A DNA stretch of 35,398 nucleotides from Propionibacteriales bacterium (GTDB lineage Bacteria; Actinomycetota; Actinomycetes; Propionibacteriales; Nocardioidaceae): positions 1 to 35,398 of the forward strand of contig JAPLCC010000009.1 of assembly GCA_026392415.1 (NCBI GenBank), written 5' to 3'. This document shows positions 1-6,424 of this stretch, one piece after another. Position numbers and translations under genes: made by a program. The notes below the pieces were generated by a model. That model did no database searches, had not been told where the DNA came from, and saw only the letters and a list, made by a program, of their open reading frames with translations. The number at the start of each line of letters is the position of its first letter. Within the stretch, counting starts at the first letter, position 1.

Positions 1-535
1 AGGTCGAGCGGCCCTCGAGGTAGGCGTTGACGCCGGCGGCGTACGCATCGAGTGCGCTGCGGGTGGCGGGCCGGAGCAGGGTGAGCTCCTTCTCGGCGAC
101 GTCGCGCCAGCCGAGGGTGCGCACCACGAGGTCGCTCTCGAGGCCGGCCTCGCCGAACAGTTCCGAGAGGCGCCCGGCCGTGGCATGGCGGCGGACGTCC
201 ATCTCGAAGAACCGGTCCTGGGCGTGCACGAAGCCCTGGGCGAGCATCAGGTCCGCCATCGAGTCGGCGTAGATCTGCGGGATGCCCGCCTCGTCGCGGA
301 TCACCTGGACCTCGCCCTCGAGGCCGCTGATCGCCAGCTCACCGCTCGTCTGCGGCCACGGCTTGCGGACGACCACCCACGCGGTGGTGAGGCTCGCGAC
401 CAGCACGATCACGCACAGCACCGCGACACCGGTCGTCCAGCGCATCGCGCGCGACCATCGGCGGAACCCGTTGCCCGTGCCGGCGTCAGCGCCGGTGTCT
501 GCTGCCACCATGGTGGACGTCATTGTGCCGCCCAT
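1..535 (-). CDS. Penicillin acylase family (S45) hydrolase, N-terminal part
   Basis: Only the first ~178 residues lie in the window; the gene runs off the left edge. Translation of the minus strand gives a basic N-terminus, a membrane segment at about residues 33-56, then the start of an Ntn-hydrolase of the penicillin/AHL acylase family: VIRDEAGIPQIYA (78-90) and GFVHAQDRFFEMDVRR (101-116) are the usual alpha-chain signatures, followed by GRLSELFGE. Family members hydrolyse amide bonds of beta-lactams, acyl-homoserine lactones or other N-acyl compounds, and are processed into two chains; the processing Ser would lie outside the window. The protein is likely exported or membrane-anchored. In-frame ATGs at 535, 523 and 511 are all possible; none has a convincing ribosome site, so the start is uncertain. 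It diverges from the ruc-like gene, with a CIRCE element between them. Confidence 0.85.
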   Translation of the reverse strand, partial: MGGTMTSTMVAADTGADAGTGNGFRRWSRAMRWTTGVAVLCVIVLVASLTTAWVVVRKPWPQTSGELAISGLEGEVQVIRDEAGIPQIYADSMADLMLAQGFVHAQDRFFEMDVRRHATAGRLSELFGEAGLESDLVVRTLGWRDVAEKELTLLRPATRSALDAYAAGVNAYLEGRST

Positions 536-553
536 GGGTGTCGTGACGTAGCA

Positions 554-580
554 TTGGCACTCGAAAGTCGAGAGTGCCAA
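554..580. promoter_or_regulatory. CIRCE element (HrcA operator)
   Basis: A perfect 9-bp inverted repeat with a 9-nt spacer, TTGGCACTC-N9-GAGTGCCAA, differs from the classical CIRCE sequence (TTAGCACTC-N9-GAGTGCTAA) at one symmetric position. A -10-like TAGCAT (549-554) abuts it, so the element would cover the transcription start, as is usual for HrcA repression. It sits 17 nt upstream of the FmdB/Ruc-like gene. HrcA control is inferred from the motif. Confidence 0.88.
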
Positions 581-596
581 CCCGGAGAATCCACCG

Positions 597-932
597 ATGC
601 CGACCTACCAGTACCTCTGCACCGCCTGCGGCCATGCGTTCGAGCAGGTCCAGAGCTTCAGTGACGACGCGCTGACCGTGTGCCCCGAGTGCGAGGGCAA
701 GCTCCGCAAGGTGTTCAACTCCGTCGGCGTCGTCTTCAAGGGCTCCGGCTTCTACAAGACCGACAGCCGCTCCTCGACCACCGCGACCTCACCCGCCGCG
801 ACCTCGGAGCCGGCCGCTGCGTCCTCGTCGTCCTCTTCTTCGTCTTCTTCGTCCTCGTCGGACTCCGGTTCCTCGACCCCCGCGAAGTCGACCAGCAGCT
901 CCAGCACCGGCTCTGCCGCCTCCCCCGCCTGA
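597..932 (+). CDS. FmdB-family zinc-ribbon protein, Ruc-like redox-regulated chaperone
   Basis: A 111-residue protein with an N-terminal FmdB zinc ribbon (CTACG at 8-12 and CPEC at 29-32, a CxxC...CxxC metal site), a short conserved block VFNSVGVVFKGSGFYKTD (39-56), and a C-terminal half that is almost only Ser, Thr, Ala and Pro, including a long run of serines; this tail must be disordered. The architecture matches the mycobacterial protein Rv0991c (Ruc), a heat-induced, oxidation-activated chaperone of the HrcA regulon. The CIRCE element directly upstream and mscL two genes downstream (also near Rv0991c in M. tuberculosis, from memory) support that match. The start is set by GGAGA about 8 nt upstream of ATG 597. 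The serine tract is encoded by a slippage-prone TCN-rich stretch (about 820-865), so tail length may vary between strains. Confidence 0.88.
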   Translation: MPTYQYLCTACGHAFEQVQSFSDDALTVCPECEGKLRKVFNSVGVVFKGSGFYKTDSRSSTTATSPAATSEPAAASSSSSSSSSSSSSDSGSSTPAKSTSSSSTGSAASPA

Positions 933-963
933 GGCCTGTGGATGAGGCCCGCGCGCCGGGCCG

Positions 964-982
964 CAGCGACCTACGGTCGCTG
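964..982. promoter_or_regulatory. 8-bp inverted repeat between ruc-like gene and SAF gene
   Basis: CAGCGACC-TAC-GGTCGCTG is a perfect hairpin ending 2 nt before the ATG of the SAF-domain gene. It contains TACGGT, which would be a -10 box placing transcription start at the ATG (leaderless). There is no T-run, so it may be an operator or a weak terminator; the sequence does not decide. Confidence 0.4.
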
Positions 983-984
983 GC

Positions 985-1614
985 ATGGATCTTCGGGACA
1001 TCACTGACGCCCTGACCGAGGTACGCCGACAGGTGCTGCGCCGGCGCCGACTGATCGCGGTCCTCCTCGTCGCCGTGGCCGTCGCCGCCTCGCTGCGGAC
1101 CCTCGCGCCGCCACCGCCGGCAACCACCCCGCTCCTGGTCGCCGCGCACGACCTGCCCGCCGGGCGGGTGCTCCGCGCCGAGGACCTCGTCGAGCGCCGT
1201 GTCGCACCGGGCGTCGTACCGGACGGGGCGGTGGGTGAGCCGACCGGCCGGATGCTGGCAGCGCCCCTGCGCGGAGGCGAAGCCGTGACCGATGTTCGGC
1301 TGGTGGGAGCCGGGCTCGCCCGGGCGCAGCCTGAAGGGGCCACGGTGGTGCCGATCCGGTTGGCGGACGCCGGCCAGGCAGCGCTGCTGACCGTCGGTGA
1401 CCGGATCGACCTGCTGGCGACCGATCCCCGGACCGGCACGACGGAGGAGGTGGCGCTCGACGTGGGCGTGGTGGCGATTCCCGATCCGGTCGATGCAGGC
1501 GACGGCGCCCTCCCCGGCCGGCTGGTCGTCGTCTCCCTGGCCTCGACGGACGTGCGTCGGGTCACCGCCGCATCGGTGGCGTCGTACGTGACTTATACGT
1601 GGCGTCGCAGATAG
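985..1614 (+). CDS. SAF-domain membrane protein (CpaB/RcpC-like)
   Basis: A 209-residue protein with a basic N-terminus (RRQVLRRRRL, 14-23), one membrane segment (about 23-40), a Pro-rich stalk, and an SAF-like domain beginning at LLVAAHDLPAGRVLRAEDL (about 50-68). The rest of the chain resembles the C-terminal part of Flp-pilus CpaB/RcpC proteins (TVVPIRLADAGQAALLTVGDRIDLL). CpaB proteins take part in Flp/Tad pilus assembly, but no tad gene is visible here, and in actinobacteria such single genes next to mscL and FmdB are of unknown role. No Shine-Dalgarno site is visible; a leaderless start at 985 from TACGGT (972-977) is possible. Function beyond the fold is not known. Confidence 0.75.
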   Translation: MDLRDITDALTEVRRQVLRRRRLIAVLLVAVAVAASLRTLAPPPPATTPLLVAAHDLPAGRVLRAEDLVERRVAPGVVPDGAVGEPTGRMLAAPLRGGEAVTDVRLVGAGLARAQPEGATVVPIRLADAGQAALLTVGDRIDLLATDPRTGTTEEVALDVGVVAIPDPVDAGDGALPGRLVVVSLASTDVRRVTAASVASYVTYTWRRR

Positions 1615-1668
1615 GTTGCTGTCTGCTCAGAACGCCTCACACAGTCATCTCGGGTCAGAGGAGAGAAA

Positions 1669-2007
1669 ATGTCCGGCTTCAAGAAGTTCCTGCTCCAGGG
1701 CAACCTGGTCGACATCGCCGTCGCCTTCATCATCGCCACCGCGTTCGGCAAGGTCGTCACGACCTTCACCGCCTGGCTCACCGACCTGCTGCCGGATGCC
1801 ATGGACGACGTCTTCAGCGACAAGACCTACTTCGGCGCCTTCATGAACGCGGTCATCGCGTTCGTGATCGTCGCAGCGGTCGTCTACTTCCTGATCGTGA
1901 CGCCGTACACGAAGGCCAAGGAGAAGTTCTTCCCGGACGCACCCGAGGCCGAGGCGCCCGAGGTCGTGCTGCTCACGCAGATCCGCGACTCGCTCGCCGC
2001 TCGCTGA
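1669..2007 (+). CDS. mscL: Large-conductance mechanosensitive channel MscL
   Basis: A 112-residue protein with the standard MscL layout: N-terminal amphipathic helix (MSGFKKFLLQGNLVDIAVAF), TM1 at about 14-36, a short periplasmic loop (37-55), TM2 at about 56-80, and a charged cytoplasmic helix (VLLTQIRDSLAAR at the end). It forms a homopentameric membrane pore that opens on osmotic downshock. GAGGAGAGAAA just before ATG 1669 is a strong ribosome site. It follows the SAF gene by 54 nt in the same direction, and a hairpin terminator closes the unit at about 2083. Confidence 0.96.
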   Translation: MSGFKKFLLQGNLVDIAVAFIIATAFGKVVTTFTAWLTDLLPDAMDDVFSDKTYFGAFMNAVIAFVIVAAVVYFLIVTPYTKAKEKFFPDAPEAEAPEVVLLTQIRDSLAAR

Positions 2008-2034
2008 CGGAGGCCGTCAGCTCCCGCAGCACCC

Positions 2035-2083
2035 AGCACACACTCGTGCCGTCTCACCCGTGGTGAGGCGGCACTTGTGCTTT
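2035..2083 (+). terminator. Hairpin terminator after mscL
   Basis: A long stem-loop: outer arms AGCACA/TGTGCT and an inner near-perfect 13-bp stem (GTGCCGTCTCACC with GGTGAGGCGGCAC, one wobble pair), followed on the plus strand by TTTC. It overlaps the last codons of the convergent small gene 2054-2236. The T-run is short, so termination strength is uncertain. Confidence 0.65.
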
Positions 2084-2236
2084 CAGCCAGCGTTCGGACG
2101 CCGTCTCGGCGCCGTCCTTCTCAGGAGCCGGCGGGTCCTTCTCGTCCGAGGTGACCGTCGGCAGGACGTCGCCGAAGATCTCGGCGAGGCGCTGCTTGCG
2201 CTTCCAGTCGGGTTCGCGATCCTCAGCCACGGCCAC
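2054..2236 (-). CDS. Small hypothetical protein downstream of LCP gene
   Basis: A 60-residue acidic/basic protein (begins MAVAEDREPDWKRKQRLAEI, ends in VPPHHG) starting 9 nt after the stop of the LCP gene on the same strand. It has no signal peptide or membrane segment and I do not recognise a family. Charge pattern, codon use and tight spacing after the LCP gene suggest a genuine co-transcribed gene. Its 3' end is embedded in the hairpin that terminates mscL. Confidence 0.65.
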   Translation of the reverse strand: MAVAEDREPDWKRKQRLAEIFGDVLPTVTSDEKDPPAPEKDGAETASERWLKAQVPPHHG

Positions 2237-2245
2237 CAGCCCTGG

Positions 2246-3547
2246 TCAGCACAGGCCCGGCGAAGCGGGCTCGTCCGGCGAACCGTTGGACCCTTCGGTC
2301 GACTCGTCTGTCGCCCCACTGCCGGGCGAGCTCGCCCCGTCGGTCGCGTCGGAGGACTTCGGCCCGCCCGTGCTGCCCGACGTCGACGATCCGTCCGTCT
2401 TCTGGCCGGCGCTGATCGAGTCGTCGAGGAACTCTGCCGACAGACGCTTGTCGTTGCGGGCCAGGCGCCAGAGCTTGTTGACCTCGGCGGTCCACTCGAC
2501 CCGGCCCGGCTGGCGCGTGGAGTAGACCCACGGCGTGGTGACGAAGGAGATGTTGTCGAGGCCGATGCCGTTGAACGAGGCAGCGATGTCGGCGAGCTCG
2601 GCGATGTTCTTGAAGTCAGTCTTGAGCGAGCTGGTCGCGGCATTGATGAACTTCGTCAGCTTGATCGGCTGGGCGAGCGTGTCCGCCCCGACCGCCTTGC
2701 CGATCATCGACGCCATGAACGCCTGCTGACGCTTGATGCGCTGCGGGTCCGTGCCGTCGCCGCCCACGACGCCCTTGCGGACCCGGACGTAGCTGAGCGC
2801 TTCGCGGCCCTTGATCTCGCGGGTGCCGGCCCGGAGCGTGATGCCCGACGTCTCGTCGACGATGTCCTCGGGGATGCAGACCTCGACGCCGCCCAGGGCG
2901 TTGACCATGTCGCGGAAGCCGTTGAAGTCGACGACGACGTAGTTGTCGATCCGGACCCGGGTGAGCTGCTCGAACTGGCGGATCGTGCACGCCGGCCCTC
3001 CGACCGAGTACGCCGCGTTCCACATGGCGTCCTGCTGGCCGGCGATGACTTTCCCGTTCTTCGCGAAGCAGTCAGGGCGGTCGACGAGGGTGTCGCGCGG
3101 GACCGAGATGCCGTAGGCGAACTTCCGGTCGGCCGAGAGGTGGAACATGATCGTCGTGTCGGAGCCGCCACCGCCCTCGCCGTCGATCTTGTTGCCCTCG
3201 CCCGAGCGGGTGTCGTCACCCATCACCAGGATGTTGATCGGGCCCGACGCCATCTTCTCGGGACGGTCCTCGCCGAGCTGTGCCGCGAGGTCCTCGCGCT
3301 GGATGTTGCCGTTCCAGTTGTTGTAGAGCAGGACGACGCCGACCCCGGTCGCCAGGCCGAGCGCGAGGAGGCTGCTCAGGATCACCCGGAAGACGGTCTT
3401 GCCCGGCTGCGGCGCCTTGCGGCGGCCGCGTGCTCCGCGGGCGGCGGCAGGACGGCGTTCGGCGCGTGACGTGGAGACCCGGCGGGCGCGGCTTCCCGGC
3501 GGGCTCGGCTCACCCGGAGCGGTGCCGGGGCGTTCGTCCTGCGTCAT
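2246..3547 (-). CDS. LCP-family (LytR-CpsA-Psr) cell-wall glycopolymer ligase
   Basis: A 433-residue protein: a basic, disordered cytoplasmic N-terminus (1-50), one membrane segment (about 52-75), an extracellular LCP domain (about 104-300) and a Ser/Gly/Asp-rich low-complexity tail (about 375-433). LCP hallmarks are NILVMGDDTR (105-114), SDTTIMFHLS (129-138) and SVPRDTLV (148-155), whose Asp/Arg residues hold Mg2+ and polyprenyl pyrophosphate, and the RIKRQQAFM segment. LCP enzymes transfer lipid-linked glycopolymers (arabinogalactan or teichoic-type polymers) onto peptidoglycan at the outer membrane face. An AGGTG stretch precedes the ATG at 3547. The exact polymer in this organism cannot be told from sequence. 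Confidence 0.93.
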   Translation of the reverse strand: MTQDERPGTAPGEPSPPGSRARRVSTSRAERRPAAARGARGRRKAPQPGKTVFRVILSSLLALGLATGVGVVLLYNNWNGNIQREDLAAQLGEDRPEKMASGPINILVMGDDTRSGEGNKIDGEGGGGSDTTIMFHLSADRKFAYGISVPRDTLVDRPDCFAKNGKVIAGQQDAMWNAAYSVGGPACTIRQFEQLTRVRIDNYVVVDFNGFRDMVNALGGVEVCIPEDIVDETSGITLRAGTREIKGREALSYVRVRKGVVGGDGTDPQRIKRQQAFMASMIGKAVGADTLAQPIKLTKFINAATSSLKTDFKNIAELADIAASFNGIGLDNISFVTTPWVYSTRQPGRVEWTAEVNKLWRLARNDKRLSAEFLDDSISAGQKTDGSSTSGSTGGPKSSDATDGASSPGSGATDESTEGSNGSPDEPASPGLC

Positions 3548-3768
3548 CGATCACCTGGTCGTACGGCCGCCTCGGGGCGGATCTCCTGCATGGTCACATC
3601 CGGGGCGCTGCCGATTCAGCGGCCGACGGCGCATCGTCGCGCCACGCCCACCGTACGGTCTGGGCCAAGGCCGGCGGTGGTGTTCTCGCCATTCTCCCCG
3701 CTGGAGGCGCGCGGACCGAATCCGCTTCGCACCACCCACTGCGGACCTGACAAGATGGTCCACCGCCA

Positions 3769-3844
3769 GCCCCAGTAGCTCAGTGGATAGAGCAGCCGCC
3801 TCCTAAGCGAAAGGTCGCAAGTTCGACTCTTGCCTGGGGCACCA
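3769..3844 (+). tRNA. tRNA-Arg(CCU)
   Basis: A full 76-nt cloverleaf with encoded CCA: acceptor GCCCCAG/CTGGGGC, D arm GCTC...GAGC, anticodon loop CTCCTAA (anticodon CCU, reads AGG), T arm GCAAG-TTCGACT-CTTGC, discriminator A. Acceptor, D and T stems pair perfectly. The anticodon stem GCCGC/GCGAA pairs only at its three loop-proximal positions; the two outer positions are G-A and C-A. The gene is intact although an IS481-family element begins at the very next base; the last 15 nt are repeated on the far side of that element. Confidence 0.95.
3830..3844. repeat. 15-bp target-site duplication, left copy
   Basis: TTGCCTGGGGCACCA, the 3' end of the tRNA gene including CCA, is repeated exactly at 5218-5232 directly outside the terminal inverted repeats of the IS element. 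A long direct repeat of about this size is within the range reported for IS481-family insertions. Confidence 0.93.
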
Positions 3845-3870
3845 TGTGATGTCTCAGGACATTGGCGACA
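3845..3870. repeat. IS481-type left terminal inverted repeat
   Basis: TGTGATGTCTCAGGACATTG and the following GCGACA match the reverse complement of 5192-5217 with mismatches only at positions 5, 8 and 19. Confidence 0.92.
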
Positions 3871-3907
3871 ACGGACCTACGATTTCGTAGGTCCGTTGTG
3901 GTTTTTC
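3868..3907 (+). terminator. Rho-independent terminator inside the IS left end
   Basis: A perfect 15-bp inverted repeat (3868-3882 with 3885-3899, core CGGACCTACGA/TCGTAGGTCCG, two-base centre) is followed on the plus strand by GGTTTTTC. It would stop transcription coming from the tRNA gene before it runs antisense through the transposase. The repeat also spells the last transposase codons on the minus strand. Confidence 0.85.
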
Positions 3908-5118
3908 TTGGGTGCTGGGCCGGGTGGTCGTCCGGTGCCGTGGTAGTTCTTGGTGGGGTCGAGGACGAGTTCGCGGAGAATCTCGCCGGTGGCGGCGTCG
4001 ATGATGGTGATGTCGAGGTCCTGGACGAGCATCCGGACGTAGGTTCCGGCGTAGGTTCGCCCGACACCGATGTGGTGCAGCCGACCGTTGTGGCGCAGGG
4101 TCACGGCCCCGGAGCTGGCGATCTTGTCCGTGCGGACCCGGTCGTGAGTGTCACGTTTGCGATCGGTGCCGGGGCTGGCCTTGGGACGGGCAGCATAGGC
4201 GGCAGCAGGGGTCGAGCGGTGCTCGAGCGAGCGGTGCGGCCGGCGCTGGTTGTACTCCTCACGGAAGGCGTCCAGGAGCGTCTGGAGTTCGGCGAGGGTG
4301 GTGGGCTGGACGGGTTGGCCGCGCAGCCACTTCTTCATCGTCTGCTGGAACCGTTCGACCTTGCCGCAGGTGGTGGGGTGGTTGGGGCGGGAGTTCTTCT
4401 GCACGATTCCGCGGGACCGGAGTTCGTGCTCGAGTTTGGTGCGCCCAGTGTTCTCACCGCCGCGGCCGCCGGCGAATCGGACCGTGTAGACCATGCCGTT
4501 GTCGGTCAGCGTCGAGGCTGGAAAACCGTGCTCGCGGGCGGTTTCGACGAAGGCGGCGTGGACGAACGCGGCTGTCACCCGGTGTTGGACGCTGATGTGC
4601 AGGGCATAGCGGGAGTGGTCGTCGAGCCACGTCAGAATCTCCGCGTCCTTACCGGGGGTGCCGTCGGATCGGGTGAGCCGGTAGTGGGTGAAGTCGGACT
4701 GCCAGGTCTCGTTGGGCTGCTCGGCCTCGAACCGGATGTAGGACGACTTCGGGCGCTTGGACGGATCACGGGTGACAGTGCCGTGACGGATCAGGATCCG
4801 GTTGATCGTGGCCCGCGACAAGGCCGTCGCGTGGTGGTGTCGCAGGTGCCAGTCAATGGTGTCGGCTCCCGCGTCGAGACCCTGCTCGCTCAGCTCCTTA
4901 CGCAGCGTGAGGACGAGCTCAACAGACTCTTGCGCGGTGGCGGTCGGGACCGAGTGGGGGCGTCGGGAACGGGGCTCGAACGCGGCCTCCCCGACATCGT
5001 CGTAGCGGGCCTTGAGCCGGTAGACCCAAGACCGGTGCACGCCGTACCGGGCGGCCACCTCGCCCGGGGTCAGGTTCTCGATGAGCAGGGCGGTGATGAC
5101 CAGCCGGGCTTTCGACAT
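3877..5118 (-). CDS. IS481-family DDE transposase
   Basis: An intact 413-residue transposase. The N-terminal helix-turn-helix (about 17-37, TPGEVAARYGVHRSWVYRLK) is followed by a second DNA-binding stretch and an rve-type integrase core. Likely catalytic residues are D142 (WQSDFTHY), D206 (LTDNGMVYT) and E255 (KVERFQQTMKKWL), then the family's NQRRPHRSLEHRSTPAAAY motif at about 285-305. The C-terminal extension past residue 310 ends in a Pro/Lys-rich tail. No frameshift or stop interrupts it. It cuts and joins the element's ends; transcription would start within the repeat-rich right end. Confidence 0.95.
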   Translation of the reverse strand: MSKARLVITALLIENLTPGEVAARYGVHRSWVYRLKARYDDVGEAAFEPRSRRPHSVPTATAQESVELVLTLRKELSEQGLDAGADTIDWHLRHHHATALSRATINRILIRHGTVTRDPSKRPKSSYIRFEAEQPNETWQSDFTHYRLTRSDGTPGKDAEILTWLDDHSRYALHISVQHRVTAAFVHAAFVETAREHGFPASTLTDNGMVYTVRFAGGRGGENTGRTKLEHELRSRGIVQKNSRPNHPTTCGKVERFQQTMKKWLRGQPVQPTTLAELQTLLDAFREEYNQRRPHRSLEHRSTPAAAYAARPKASPGTDRKRDTHDRVRTDKIASSGAVTLRHNGRLHHIGVGRTYAGTYVRMLVQDLDITIIDAATGEILRELVLDPTKNYHGTGRPPGPAPKKNHNGPTKS

Positions 5119-5151
5119 GACCGAGCATCAGCCCGCCCGAGGGTTGTCCTC

Positions 5152-5217
5152 GATGTCTTGAGACATGGTGTCGCCGATGTCTTGAGACACCTGTCGCCTA
5201 TGTCCTGAGCCAGCACA
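5152..5217. repeat. Three tandem ~23-bp motifs at the IS right end
   Basis: Units at 5152-5175, 5176-5198 and 5199-5217 share a core ATGTCYTGAG; the first two carry TGTCT-TG-AGACA dyads and TGTCGCC ends. They lie upstream of the transposase start (5118), with the last unit forming the terminal repeat. They are candidate transposase binding sites that could couple end recognition to repression of the transposase promoter. Confidence 0.7.
5192..5217. repeat. IS481-type right terminal inverted repeat
   Basis: Reverse complement begins TGTGCTGGCTCAGGACATAG and pairs with the left end at 23 of 26 positions; the target duplication begins at the next base (5218). Confidence 0.92.
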
Positions 5218-5232
5218 TTGCCTGGGGCACCA
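5218..5232. repeat. 15-bp target-site duplication, right copy
   Basis: Exact copy of TTGCCTGGGGCACCA found at the tRNA 3' end (3830-3844). From 5233 to about 5450 is the displaced host flank of the tRNA; I see no gene there. Confidence 0.93.
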
Positions 5233-5451
5233 CCACTTGGACCGAGCGCTCCCGTCAGGCGATCCGGGCCCGCGCCCGTGCGCCTCGATGCAGTTGGCCA
5301 ACCCCTCTGATCAGGCCGCATCGTGCCGATGACCAGAGGGCCAGGTCCGCATCTTCGTCACCGACGTCGTCACTGGGTACTAGCACCATCGGACATCTCG
5401 CGCGGTCCGGCCACCGCGGGGAGGCTGGGAGCACCTACCCGAGGAGTCACC

Positions 5452-6384
5452 ATGTTCAGCACCCCCACCACCCCCCGCCGTACGTCTCCCACCGAATCGA
5501 GCACCTCCTTGAGGTCGTTTCGCACCGTTGCCGTCCTCGCCGGTTCTGCCATCGCGCTCAGCATCACCTTCGCCGCACCGGCGACCGCCGCCGTCGACTC
5601 CGACCGCGACGGCATCCCGAACCGGTGGGAGCGGAGCCACGGCATGAACCCGTATCGCTCGGCTGACGCGCGCGCCGACTACGACCGGGACGGCCTGACC
5701 AACCTGGGCGAGTACCGCCACCACAGTCGCCTCCGCGACGAGGACACCGACAACGATGGCCACGACGACGGGGACGAGGTGCACGACGGTTTCCGGTGGA
5801 CCCGCGTGCTGGATCGCGATTCCGACGATGACGGCACCCGTGACGGTGACGAGGACTCCGACCACGACGGAGTCTCCAACGAGGACGAGGACGACGCGAA
5901 GGAGAGCTGCCGACGCGACGACGACGACACCGATCACGACTCGGTCGACGACGAGGACGAGAACGAGCTGGGCACGAGCGTCCGCGACGCTGACTCCGAC
6001 GACGACGGAGTTCGCGACGGCACCGAGGACGGCGACCACGACGGGGAGTCCAACGAGGACGAGGACGACGATGCCGAGGACGTGTGTTCACACGACTCCG
6101 ATGACGACGGTGTCGAGGACGAGGACGAGAACGATGTCCTCGGAGAGATCGCCAGCTACGACGCGGAGACCGGTGTACTCACGGTCACCAGCGTGAACGG
6201 CTTCGCCGTGGTCGGCACGGTCACCGAGGACACCGAGATCGATTTCGAGCACGTCGACGGCCAACCCGAACCGGGCGAAGCCTCGACCGCGGACCTGCTC
6301 GTCGGCACCCAGGTCGCCGAGATCGACTTCGAGGACGACACCGACACCATCGAGGAGATCGAGCTGTACCAGCCGGTCGGCTGA
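5452..6384 (+). CDS. Secreted acidic protein with thrombospondin type-3-like Ca2+-binding repeats
   Basis: A 310-residue protein. Residues about 20-47 form a signal peptide (hydrophobic core TVAVLAGSAIALSITFAAPA, cleavage near ATAA/VDS). Residues 49-230 are a series of D-x-D-x-D-G-x motifs (DSDRDGIPN, DYDRDGLTN, DTDNDGHDD, DSDDDGTRD, DSDHDGVSN and others), the pattern of thrombospondin type-3 repeats, each expected to bind Ca2+. Two Cys (SCRRD, DVCSHD) could form a disulphide. The C-terminal part (about 231-310) is a compact beta-rich stretch with a VLTVTSVNGFAVVGTVTEDT motif, similar to DUF5666-type domains. The start is chosen because GAGGAG lies just upstream of ATG 5452 and the signal peptide follows; an earlier in-frame ATG at 5323 has neither. 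Probably exported to the wall or medium; ligand unknown. Confidence 0.82.
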   Translation: MFSTPTTPRRTSPTESSTSLRSFRTVAVLAGSAIALSITFAAPATAAVDSDRDGIPNRWERSHGMNPYRSADARADYDRDGLTNLGEYRHHSRLRDEDTDNDGHDDGDEVHDGFRWTRVLDRDSDDDGTRDGDEDSDHDGVSNEDEDDAKESCRRDDDDTDHDSVDDEDENELGTSVRDADSDDDGVRDGTEDGDHDGESNEDEDDDAEDVCSHDSDDDGVEDEDENDVLGEIASYDAETGVLTVTSVNGFAVVGTVTEDTEIDFEHVDGQPEPGEASTADLLVGTQVAEIDFEDDTDTIEEIELYQPVG

Positions 6385-6397
6385 GCGCACGCAAACG

Positions 6398-6416
6398 TCC
6401 CGGCCACTGGCTGGGA
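6398..6416. terminator. Short hairpin between convergent genes
   Basis: TCCCGGCC-ACT-GGCTGGGA forms an 8-bp stem (one G-T pair) in the 40-nt gap between two converging genes. It has no T-run in either direction, so it is only a candidate terminator. Confidence 0.4.
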
Positions 6417-6424
6417 TCCGATGC

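Larger units (their letters stand above)
3845..5217 (-). mobile_element. Complete IS481-family insertion sequence (1373 bp)
   Basis: The element is bounded by 26-bp imperfect terminal inverted repeats (3845-3870 and 5192-5217, 23 of 26 positions identical, both starting TGTG) and by 15-bp direct repeats of the tRNA-Arg 3' end. It carries one intact minus-strand transposase. Inside the left end lies a hairpin terminator facing inward-running host transcription; inside the right end, upstream of the transposase, three related motifs are repeated. Intact ends, intact transposase and an exact target duplication point to a recent insertion. Confidence 0.95.

Noticed and set aside
696..730. Extra copy of the GCAAG-N17-CTCC promoter pattern
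   Set aside because: It lies inside the FmdB/Ruc coding sequence, the -10 part reads CTCCGTCG rather than CTCCTACC, and the -35 lacks the leading T.
3862..5208. Long plus-strand open frame (448 codons) across the IS element
   Set aside because: It is antisense to the intact IS481 transposase and has no recognisable domain; high-GC antisense frames are expected.
3769..5232. Genomic island or prophage attachment site at the tRNA
   Set aside because: The repeated 15 bp encloses only 1.37 kb with IS481 ends and a DDE transposase; there is no integrase or cargo.
5323..5451. Longer N-terminus for the thrombospondin-repeat protein
   Set aside because: The extra 43 residues are Arg/Pro-rich with no ribosome site, while ATG 5452 has GAGGAG and a signal peptide directly after it.
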